The position numbers and the translations under genes are program-made. The notes under the pieces are model-generated. The model was not told the DNA's origin. It searched no databases and saw only the letters and a list, made by a program, of their open reading frames with translations. DNA of 64,000 nucleotides, taken from NCBI RefSeq assembly GCF_000970675.1, contig NZ_LAJA01000001.1, positions 682,001 through 746,000 on the forward strand, read 5' to 3'. Source of the stretch: Domibacillus tundrae (GTDB taxonomy: Bacteria > Bacillota > Bacilli > Bacillales > Domibacillaceae). Numbering within the stretch: position 1 is the stretch's first letter; each line of letters opens with the position of its first letter. Shown piece by piece: positions 57,619 to 64,000 of the stretch.

Positions 57619-58860
57619 ATGGACATATTTATGGCGCGACAGCCTATTTTTGATAATCAAGAACGTGTATTTGCTTATGAGCTGCTATATAGAAACAGTG
57701 AAATCAATGCTTTTCCAGACGTGCCTCATGAGCAGGCTACAATTGAAGTGCTGATTCATTCATTTGTGACAATAGGTATAGAGAAAATCGCCCAAGGACA
57801 TCCGTGTTTCATTAATTTCTCAAAAACATTACTTGAACAAAAAGTCGCCGAAAATTTCAGTCCTCAATACGTTGTTGTTGAAGTGCTTGAAGATGTGCCA
57901 ATTACGCGGGAGCTCATTGATACGCTCAGACAGCTTAAATGGAAAGGATATTCAATCGCGCTTGATGATTTTGTTATTCAAAAAGAAGTGGATTTATATG
58001 ATGAACTGTTTATGTTGACAACGTATATTAAAGTCGATTTCCTGCATTCGACGCCAGCAGACCGGTCGGCAATCGAGCAAAAAGTAAAAAATAACTTTCC
58101 TCATATTGCCCTTTTAGCGGAAAAAGTCGAAACACGCGAAGAGTTTGAACAAGCAAAAAAAGCGGGTTATAAATTGTTTCAAGGCTACTTTTTTTCGAAG
58201 CCGCAATTGATCCGTTCGGCTAATCTGCCGCTAAATGTCGTGTCTTATTTTCATTTAATAAAACTATTACAGTCGGATGATATTGATATTGATGATGTAA
58301 CCAATTTAATTGAGCGGGATGTTGCCCTTTCGTATCATTTATTGAAACTGGTCAATTCCCCTGCTTTACGTACACGATCCAAAATTAAATCGATTAAACA
58401 GGCCATCATGATGCTTGGCTTTATCGAATTAACAAAGTGGCTCTATGTGCTGGCCTTAAGACAAATCCATGCCGATCTTCCAGGGAGAACAAGAGAATTA
58501 ATGGCATCAGCTCTTTTTCGAGCGAAAGCATGTGAGCAATTGGCAAAAGAAACACAATCTGGGAATTCCGCTGAATTTTTTTTGGCGGGTATGTTTTCGC
58601 TTGTAGACGCCCTTTTGCAGCGCAGCATTTCAGAGGTATTAACTCAAATTCCATTGTCTAATAAAGTAAACGAAACGCTTATGGGAAATGAGACCATTAT
58701 TACACCTTATTTGGAGCTGGTCATTGCAATGGATGAAGTCAATTGGGACATCATTCGCTTGAAATCACATGAACTGAAACTGGACGCAGCCAGTATTCAA
58801 AAAATATATGAAGATGCCCGGCTGTGGGCGAATAGTATGAATGAGGAGACTGTCCACTAA
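57619..58860 (+). CDS. EAL-HDOD signalling protein (YuxH-like)
   Basis: 413 residues. The N-terminal EAL-like domain (1-200) has YELLYR (the ExLxR motif), FINFSK, VEVLED, ALDDF and AEKVET, but the loop-6 DDFGxG motif reads DDFVIQ, so c-di-GMP hydrolysis may be weak or lost. The C-terminal HDOD domain (about 205-390; LLKLVNSPALRT, IKQAIMMLGF) is typical of signalling adaptors. B. subtilis YuxH has the same architecture. A c-di-GMP link would suit type IV pili, but it lies 47 kb away. Its 3' end overlaps its terminator. Confidence 0.88.
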   Translation: MDIFMARQPIFDNQERVFAYELLYRNSEINAFPDVPHEQATIEVLIHSFVTIGIEKIAQGHPCFINFSKTLLEQKVAENFSPQYVVVEVLEDVPITRELIDTLRQLKWKGYSIALDDFVIQKEVDLYDELFMLTTYIKVDFLHSTPADRSAIEQKVKNNFPHIALLAEKVETREEFEQAKKAGYKLFQGYFFSKPQLIRSANLPLNVVSYFHLIKLLQSDDIDIDDVTNLIERDVALSYHLLKLVNSPALRTRSKIKSIKQAIMMLGFIELTKWLYVLALRQIHADLPGRTRELMASALFRAKACEQLAKETQSGNSAEFFLAGMFSLVDALLQRSISEVLTQIPLSNKVNETLMGNETIITPYLELVIAMDEVNWDIIRLKSHELKLDAASIQKIYEDARLWANSMNEETVH

Positions 58861-58876
58861 AGGACAGTCTTTTTTT
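58846..58876 (+). terminator. Terminator at the end of the EAL-HDOD gene
   Basis: AGACTGTCC and GGACAGTCT pair around ACTAAA, then seven T residues; the stop codon is in the loop. Confidence 0.87.
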
Positions 58877-59050
58877 ATGGGAAAAGATTGGCAAGCGATT
58901 TTAGAGGAAGCTATTCTTTTAGAAAAAGGAAAAATTACAGCATCCTGCAATGTGGAGGAAGTAAGAGAGAAACAAGGGCTGTCTATTTTAGAATGGCTGA
59001 AAATGAATGTGGGAAAGGGGAATGATCATGACGACAGTTATTCAGCTTGA
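58877..59050 (+). CDS. Possible small protein before the ABC transporter
   Basis: 57-codon frame MGKDWQAILEEAILLEKGKI... with a helical, charged composition that looks protein-like. Its ATG directly follows a terminator T run and has no Shine-Dalgarno, and its end overlaps the ABC ATPase start by 23 bases. It may be a real leader peptide, a remnant of a larger gene, or chance. I do not recognise it. Confidence 0.25.
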   Translation: MGKDWQAILEEAILLEKGKITASCNVEEVREKQGLSILEWLKMNVGKGNDHDDSYSA

Positions 59051-59951
59051 AAACGTAACAAAAACAATTAAAGGCCGAAAAATCATTGATTCTTTAACTT
59101 TCAACATTCATGAAGGAGAAGTGTTTGGCTTTCTTGGGCCGAATGGTGCTGGAAAAACAACAACCATCCGCATGATGGTCGGATTAATGAAGCTGTCAGA
59201 AGGAGATATTTTCATCTCGGGTCATAGCATTCAATCAGAATTTGAAAAGGCGATCCAGCACATTGGTGCCATTGTTGAAAATCCGGAAATGTATAAATTT
59301 TTGAGCGGGTATGACAACTTAAAGCAATTTGCCCGCATGCAAAAAGGAATCAGCAGCAATCGAATGGATGAGGTAGTAAAACTTGTCGGACTGGAAGAGC
59401 GGATTCACGATAAAGTGAAAACATATTCACTTGGAATGCGTCAGCGGCTTGGTATTGCACAATCTCTTTTACACCGGCCGAAAGTGCTTATTTTAGATGA
59501 ACCGACAAACGGGCTTGATCCAGCAGGCATTAAAGAAATCCGGCAGTACATTCGCAATCTGGCGGAAAAAGAAGGAATGGCCGTCATCGTGTCAAGTCAT
59601 TTATTATCTGAAATGGAAATGATGTGTGACCGGATCGGCATTTTACAAAAAGGAAAGCTCATTGATGTTCAATCTGTTCGTGGCTGGATGAATGAAGGGA
59701 TGGATACGTACAGTATTGAGGTGGATGATGTAGAAGCAGAAGCCGCATTGAACTACATTAAAGCTGCCTTTTCGGATATCAAGCCGGCACGAACAGCGAG
59801 CTGTCTCACATTTGAAGCGGAAAAAGAAGACATACCCGCGATTATTCATTTCTTGACGGGGAAAGGTCTGGCGATTTATGAAGTGAAAAAGGTATCAAAG
59901 TCACTGGAAGAACGATTCCTTGATATTACTGAAAAACGGGAGGTTATCTAA
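59028..59951 (+). CDS. ABC transporter ATP-binding protein
   Basis: 307 residues. ABC ATPase of the bacitracin/CcmA-like DrrA group: Walker A GPNGAGKTTT (near 39), Q-loop, signature YSLGMRQRLGIAQ (near 136), Walker B LILDEPTNGLDPAG (near 156), H-loop SSHLLSEM. A C-terminal extension (about 215-305) is typical of this group. Pairs with the ABC-2 permease that follows. ATG 59028 is seven bases after AAAGGGG; ATG 59022 is an alternative. Substrate unknown; similar pairs export peptides or antibiotics. Confidence 0.9.
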   Translation: MTTVIQLENVTKTIKGRKIIDSLTFNIHEGEVFGFLGPNGAGKTTTIRMMVGLMKLSEGDIFISGHSIQSEFEKAIQHIGAIVENPEMYKFLSGYDNLKQFARMQKGISSNRMDEVVKLVGLEERIHDKVKTYSLGMRQRLGIAQSLLHRPKVLILDEPTNGLDPAGIKEIRQYIRNLAEKEGMAVIVSSHLLSEMEMMCDRIGILQKGKLIDVQSVRGWMNEGMDTYSIEVDDVEAEAALNYIKAAFSDIKPARTASCLTFEAEKEDIPAIIHFLTGKGLAIYEVKKVSKSLEERFLDITEKREVI

Positions 59952-60899
59952 TGTTTCTCCTTATTCAAAATGAGTGGATCAAGCTGTTTAAACGTCGCGG
60001 CACGTACGTGATGATTGGACTTCTTCTTTCTAATGGTGTCAGCATTTGCTGCGTTCACAAAATATGAAGAAAATAAACAGTCCGAACAGCCGGATTGGAA
60101 GCAGGTTGTGCAGGCGGAAAATGCGGTTTATGCGCAGCAGCTAAATGATCAGCGGGAAATGACGGCTGATCAACGAGCACATATTGAGGGGCAAATTGAG
60201 ATTAATGAGTATCGTTTAACAGAAAATGTGCCGGTTCAAACGTCTGAATATATGTGGTCATTTGTCGAGAATGCGAGCGACTTTCTTCAGGTTGCCGGTT
60301 TGTTTATGATTGTTGTTGCAGGAGGAATCATGGCCAATGAATATACGTGGGGAACGATCAAGCTTTTGTTAATCAGGCCGATCAGCCGCTCTAAAATACT
60401 CCTCTCAAAATATGTGGCAGTGGTCTTGTTCGGTTTATTTTTAGTTAGCATGTTATTTCTTTTTTCAGTTATCATTGGAGCGGCACTGTTCGGTCTTTCA
60501 GGTCAATCCGCTCATTTAGCATATGTAAATGGGCAGGTCGTCGAGCAAAATATGCTTTTTTACCTCGTAAAGCTTTATGCCATGAAGTCAGTAGAGGTGC
60601 TTATTTTGGCGACAATGGCGTTTATGATCTCTGCTGTTTTCCGCAGCAGCTCGCTTGCCATTGGAATTTCATTGTTTTTATTATTTATGGGACCGAACGT
60701 CACGTACATCTTGTCTATGCGTTACGAGTGGGCGAAATATCTTCTGTTTGCCAACACAAACTTGCTGCAGTATGAAACAGGAACGGCGGTGGTTGAAGGG
60801 ATGACGATGAGTTTTTCACTCATTATGCTATTAATTTACTTTCTTGTCTTTCAACTGTTTGCTTTTACCGTCTTTGCAAAGCGCGATGTTGCTGGATAA
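59951..60899 (+). pseudogene. ABC-2 permease, frameshifted near the 5' end
   Basis: The natural start ATG 59951 overlaps the ATPase stop and reads MFLLIQNEWIKLFKRRGTYV MIGLL, a typical ABC-2 permease N-terminus, but then hits a stop at 60065-60067. From about 60018 the frame +1 to it continues as FLMVSAFAAFTKYEENKQ and runs for some 290 residues with five more membrane helices (about 85-105, 135-160, 190-215, 220-240, 265-285 of that part). The change falls in CTTCTTCTTTCT (60020-60031), a slippage-prone stretch. One inserted base, a sequencing error, or programmed shifting would explain it. If real, the transporter is probably inactive. Confidence 0.8.
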
Positions 60900-61099
60900 G
60901 AGCGGACGCAGCCGAGGAAGCTGCCGCACTGCCCGTGGAACGCGAAGTCCGGCAGGCTTCACCTATCGGCCCCTGTTCAAAAACCTTCGCAGGACCGACT
61001 CATGCCTGCGCACACAAGGGATTGTTGGGCAGGATGGCTTCCAAAACAAATCGGTGATCATCCTTGCACCGATACGAAACGCACCAGCCTAAACAATCA
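60899..61099. repeat. Structured intergenic repeat-like region after the permease
   Basis: No gene is seen. The first 65 bases (GCAGCCGAGG, CTGCCCGTGGAACGCGAAGTCCGGCAG) resemble a common dispersed Bacillus element with GGAAAGCGAAGT wording. Several exact stems follow: CTGCC/GGCAG (60929-60955), CGCAGG/CCTGCG (60988-61010), ATCGGTG/CACCGAT (61050-61073), and an outer GATTGTT (61020-61026) with AACAATC (61092-61098). Nested hairpins suggest a repeat or structured RNA. Confidence 0.5.
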
Positions 61100-61185
61100 C
61101 TGTTTTCTAAAGTAAGAATCTTTGTTCAACTTAATATTAGAATAGAAGGATTATCAACAATATTATTTAACAAAGCCTTAATTTA

Positions 61186-61230
61186 AAAAAAGAAACACGC
61201 CGACATTTTCTACTGGCGTGTTTCTTTTTT
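61186..61230. terminator. Bidirectional terminator at the rarA 3' end
   Basis: AAAAAAGAAACACGCC and GGCGTGTTTCTTTTTT form a 16-bp stem with a 13-base loop containing the rarA stop. AT-rich bases 61100-61185 before it hold nothing recognisable. Confidence 0.9.
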
Positions 61231-62490
61231 CCCATTTTCAATTTTTTCATATATACCCGACAGTGCCTGCTCAAATTTACCGGTCGTTTTCGGCTCAAAG
61301 TAACGCTTGCGCTTTAATGTATCCGGTAAATATTGCTGAGCTACCCAGCCGCTTTCAAAATCGTGCGGATATTGATAGTCGACACCCCGGCCGAGTTTAG
61401 CTGCACTTTTGTAGTGGGCATCTTTTAAATGAGCCGGCACAACGCCAGCGCGTCCAGCCCGTACGTCCGCAAGCGCCGCATCAATCGCTTTATAAGCGGA
61501 ATTGGATTTCGGCGACAAACATAGTTCCACAACCGCGTTTGCGAGCGGAATGCGTGCTTCGGGGAATCCGAGCCGCTCAGCTGCTTCAACAGCTGACAGT
61601 GTTCTCTCGCCGGCTTGGGGACTGGCAAGGCCGATATCTTCATACGCGATGACAACGAGGCGGCGGGCAATGCTGACAAGATCTCCCGCTTCAATCAGCC
61701 GCGCTAAATAGTGGAGAGCCGCGTTCACGTCGCTTCCGCGTATTGATTTTTGAAAAGCGCTCAGCACGTCATAGTGGGCATCCCCGTCTTTGTCATGCGA
61801 GAAGCTTTTTTGCTGCAGGCATTCTTCAGCTGTTTCGAGTGTAATGTGGATGATCCCATTTTCATCTGGCTTCGTGGAGGTCACCGCAAGTTCAAGTGCA
61901 TTTAACGAACTGCGAACGTCGCCGCCGGATGCTTCGGCAAAGTGAGCAAGCGCTTCAGCTGTTATTTCTGTCTTATATATACCAAGACCGCGATCTTCAT
62001 CATAAAGAGCCTCGCTAAGAAGCTTTTTCACCGATTCCGGCGCAAGCGGCTTTACTTCGAAAATTTGGCAGCGGCTGCGTATGGCCGGATTAATGGCATG
62101 GTAGGGATTACTTGTTGTTGCGCCGATTAAAATAATCATTCCGTTTTCCAAAAACGGCAACAAATAATCCTGTTTCGCTTTATCAAGACGGTGCACTTCA
62201 TCCAAAAGTAAAATGACGGTGCCGGACATTTTCGCTTCAGCAGCGACAATCTCCATATCTTTTTTATTGCTTGTAACCGCGTTTAACGTTCGAAATGCAT
62301 ACTGAGTCGTACCGGCAATCGCGCTGGCAATAGACGTTTTGCCGGTGCCGGGCGGACCATACAAAATCATGGAAGACAATTTTTTCGCTTCTGTCATCCG
62401 TCTAATGATTTTTCCTTCACCGGTCAAATGCTCCTGACCGGCGACTTCATCAATTGTACGCGGTCTCATTCGGTAGGCGAGCGGCTTCAT
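61210..62490 (-). CDS. rarA: Replication-associated recombination ATPase RarA (MgsA)
   Basis: 426 residues. AAA+ clamp-loader-like ATPase acting at stalled forks. N-terminal PLAYRMRPRTIDEVAGQEHL, Walker A GPPGTGKTSIA near 47, Walker B LLLDEVHRL near 96, sensor I GATTSNP near 124, C-terminal tetramerisation domain with RRLVVIAYEDIGLASP. ATG 62490 is preceded by AAGGAGT; eight extra codons upstream are not needed. Divergent from cymR, as in B. subtilis. Confidence 0.95.
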   Translation of the reverse strand: MKPLAYRMRPRTIDEVAGQEHLTGEGKIIRRMTEAKKLSSMILYGPPGTGKTSIASAIAGTTQYAFRTLNAVTSNKKDMEIVAAEAKMSGTVILLLDEVHRLDKAKQDYLLPFLENGMIILIGATTSNPYHAINPAIRSRCQIFEVKPLAPESVKKLLSEALYDEDRGLGIYKTEITAEALAHFAEASGGDVRSSLNALELAVTSTKPDENGIIHITLETAEECLQQKSFSHDKDGDAHYDVLSAFQKSIRGSDVNAALHYLARLIEAGDLVSIARRLVVIAYEDIGLASPQAGERTLSAVEAAERLGFPEARIPLANAVVELCLSPKSNSAYKAIDAALADVRAGRAGVVPAHLKDAHYKSAAKLGRGVDYQYPHDFESGWVAQQYLPDTLKRKRYFEPKTTGKFEQALSGIYEKIENGKKETRQ

Positions 62491-62620
62491 TTTGACTCCT
62501 TCTTTCTCGGTCATTTTGATTCACTGTATCATAATCCAAGTATTCCGGCATGTTTTTTGTCTATATAAAATGATATACTATACGAACAATTGGATTAAAC
62601 GAGAAGAGGGGCACAAAGAG

Positions 62621-63040
62621 ATGAGAATTTCGACTAAAGGAAGATATGGACTGACGATCATGATCGAATTAGCGAAACGCCATGGGGACGGACCGACGTC
62701 TCTTCGCGTGATCGCCGGTGCGCATGATTTGTCGGAGCATTACCTGGAACAATTAATTGCGCCGCTTCGGAATGCCGGATTTGTTCGCAGCATCCGCGGC
62801 GCATACGGCGGCTACGTGCTCGGGCATGAGCCGGAAGAAATTACAGCAGGCGATATTATCCGTGTGCTTGAAGGACCGATCACCCTTGTCGAAGGCATTG
62901 AAGAAGAAGAGCCGGCGAAACGTGAATTATGGATCCGAATCAGCGAAGCAATCAAAGGAGTTTTGGAAAATACAACGCTTGATGACTTGGCAAATCACAC
63001 AGATGCCGACGAATCAGATGCGTACATGTATTATATTTAA
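62621..63040 (+). CDS. cymR: CymR, Rrf2-family cysteine metabolism regulator
   Basis: 139 residues. Rrf2 winged helix (RISTKGRYGLTIMIELAKRH; IAGAHDLSEHYLEQLIAPLR; GFVRSIRGAYGGYVLG). The Rrf2 iron-sulfur cysteines are absent, as in CymR, which instead forms a complex with cysteine synthase CysK to repress sulfur-acquisition genes. Located before the cysteine desulfurase gene, as in B. subtilis. SD AGAGGGG. Confidence 0.93.
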   Translation: MRISTKGRYGLTIMIELAKRHGDGPTSLRVIAGAHDLSEHYLEQLIAPLRNAGFVRSIRGAYGGYVLGHEPEEITAGDIIRVLEGPITLVEGIEEEEPAKRELWIRISEAIKGVLENTTLDDLANHTDADESDAYMYYI

Positions 63041-63052
63041 CGAGGTGTCAGC

Positions 63053-64000
63053 ATGGAAAGAATTTATTTAGATCACGCGGCAACATCGCCGGTTCATCCG
63101 AAAGCAGGAGAAGCGATGCTGGCAGTATTAACTGAGACATACGGAAATCCGTCGAGTATTCATTCATTCGGACGTGATTCGCGGCGGATTGTCGATGAAG
63201 CGAGAACGATCATCGCTAAAACGATAAACGCCGGATTTAACGATGTGATTTTCACCGGAAGCGGCACGGAAGCGGATAATATGGCGATTTTTGGGGCAGC
63301 GCGCTCCAAAAAGTCTGGTCACATTATAACATCAGCTGTTGAACATCATGCTGTTTTACATGCGTGCGAAGCGCTCCAAAAAGACGGATTTGATGTTACG
63401 TATTTGCCGGTGAATGAAGAGGGCCTCGTCTCGGTTTCAGACGTGCAGGAAGCTCTTCGTAATGACACCATTCTCGTTTCCATTATGTATGGAAATAATG
63501 AAACAGGCGCTATCCAGCCAATTAATGATATTGGCCGACTGCTTGCCGATCATCCAGCTCTGTTTCATGTCGATGCAGTGCAGGCATATGGGATTTTGCC
63601 GATTGATGTGAAAGAATTGAATGTGGATTTTTTGGCTGTATCCGGCCATAAAATTAACGGACCAAAAGGAATCGGGGTACTTTTTGTGAAGCCGGGCACA
63701 CCATTTGCGCCCATTTTATACGGCGGTGAACAAGAGCGTAAACGGCGCGCAGGCACTGAAAATACAGCAGCGATTGCGGGAGTGGCGGCAGCGGCGGAAA
63801 TTGCAGAAAACACACGTGAAGAACGGGCTGCCCGCTACACTGAAATGAAGCAGCTTTTCATGGATACACTTGCGCAAAATGGCGCTTCTTTTTCCTCGAA
63901 CGGCAAAGTTGAACAATCGCTGCCGCATGTGCTAAACTTGTTTTTTCCCGGAACGGACGTCGAAGCGTTTTTAGTGAATCTCGATATGGCAGGCATTGCG
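63053..64000 (+). CDS. iscS: Cysteine desulfurase IscS/YrvO, partial at right edge
   Basis: 316 residues visible of an expected 380 or so; it runs off the window. PLP enzyme that moves sulfur from cysteine to acceptors such as the tRNA thiolase MnmA, often encoded next. N-terminal IYLDHAATSPVHPKAGEAM, HHAVLHACEAL, and the cofactor lysine in VSGHKINGPKG. The active cysteine lies beyond or at the edge. SD CGAGGTG, 12 bases after cymR; probably an operon. Confidence 0.95.
   Translation, partial: MERIYLDHAATSPVHPKAGEAMLAVLTETYGNPSSIHSFGRDSRRIVDEARTIIAKTINAGFNDVIFTGSGTEADNMAIFGAARSKKSGHIITSAVEHHAVLHACEALQKDGFDVTYLPVNEEGLVSVSDVQEALRNDTILVSIMYGNNETGAIQPINDIGRLLADHPALFHVDAVQAYGILPIDVKELNVDFLAVSGHKINGPKGIGVLFVKPGTPFAPILYGGEQERKRRAGTENTAAIAGVAAAAEIAENTREERAARYTEMKQLFMDTLAQNGASFSSNGKVEQSLPHVLNLFFPGTDVEAFLVNLDMAGIA

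Noticed and set aside
60844-61092. Plus-strand frame running from the permease end into the repeat region
   Set aside because: No SD, unlikely composition, and it coincides with nested hairpins.

Overview
The window looks like chromosomal DNA of a low-to-mid GC, endospore-forming member of the Bacillaceae. Evidence: spoIIB, spoIVFA/FB, spo0B, safA and spoVB are present; SD sequences are strong; GTG and TTG starts are frequent; and gene order largely follows the Bacillus subtilis comC-to-iscS segment. I see no rRNA, tRNA, CRISPR array, phage or complete insertion sequence.

Layout. (1) 1-10.4 kb: a type IV pilus operon (PRC-barrel protein, VanW-like protein, pilB, pilT, pilC, major pilin, pilD, pilM, pilN, pilO, second prepilin) at the place where B. 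subtilis has only comC. (2) 10.4-22.4 kb: the conserved cell-shape, division and sporulation block spoIIB-maf-radC-mreBCD-minCD-spoIVFA/FB-rplU-prp-rpmA-spo0B-obg-pheB-pheA. (3) 22.4-28.3 kb: NAD module, with niaR and a NadS-type desulfurase divergent from nadB-nadC-nadA, then the spore-coat gene safA. (4) 28.5-33.1 kb: the fructose operon fruR-fruK-fruA and a lone uroporphyrinogen-III-synthase-like gene, sitting where I would expect yebC/bofC. (5) 33.2-41.9 kb: ruvA-ruvB-DUF2905-queA-tgt-yajC, spoVB on the opposite strand, comN and secDF. (6) 41.9-46.9 kb: a GlnK/GlnL-like two-component system divergent from a glutamate/dicarboxylate symporter, then a C45-type Ntn hydrolase. (7) 47-57.5 kb: lapA, recJ-apt, relA-dtd, a T-box-controlled hisS-aspS operon, a 6S RNA gene and tcdA. 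(8) 57.6-61.1 kb: an EAL-HDOD protein, an ABC transporter whose permease gene is frameshifted, and a structured repeat. (9) 61.2-64 kb: rarA (minus strand), cymR and iscS, which runs off the right edge.

The most unusual part is the pilus locus. It has a Gram-negative-like PilMNO assembly platform and a PilT retraction ATPase, with no visible secretin. It begins with two proteins not standard in pilus operons: a double PRC-barrel protein and a membrane-anchored protein with a degenerate VanW domain. Other points of interest: the hisS-aspS T-box has an overlapping GAC/CAC specifier and a UGGU bulge that favours tRNA-Asp; SpoIVFA is very short; the mreB-mreC gap holds a long hairpin; and two structured, repeat-like intergenic elements are present.

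All calls come from reading the sequence and from family knowledge; no database search was run. Start codons were re-chosen where a Shine-Dalgarno sequence or family N-terminus argued against the longest frame.
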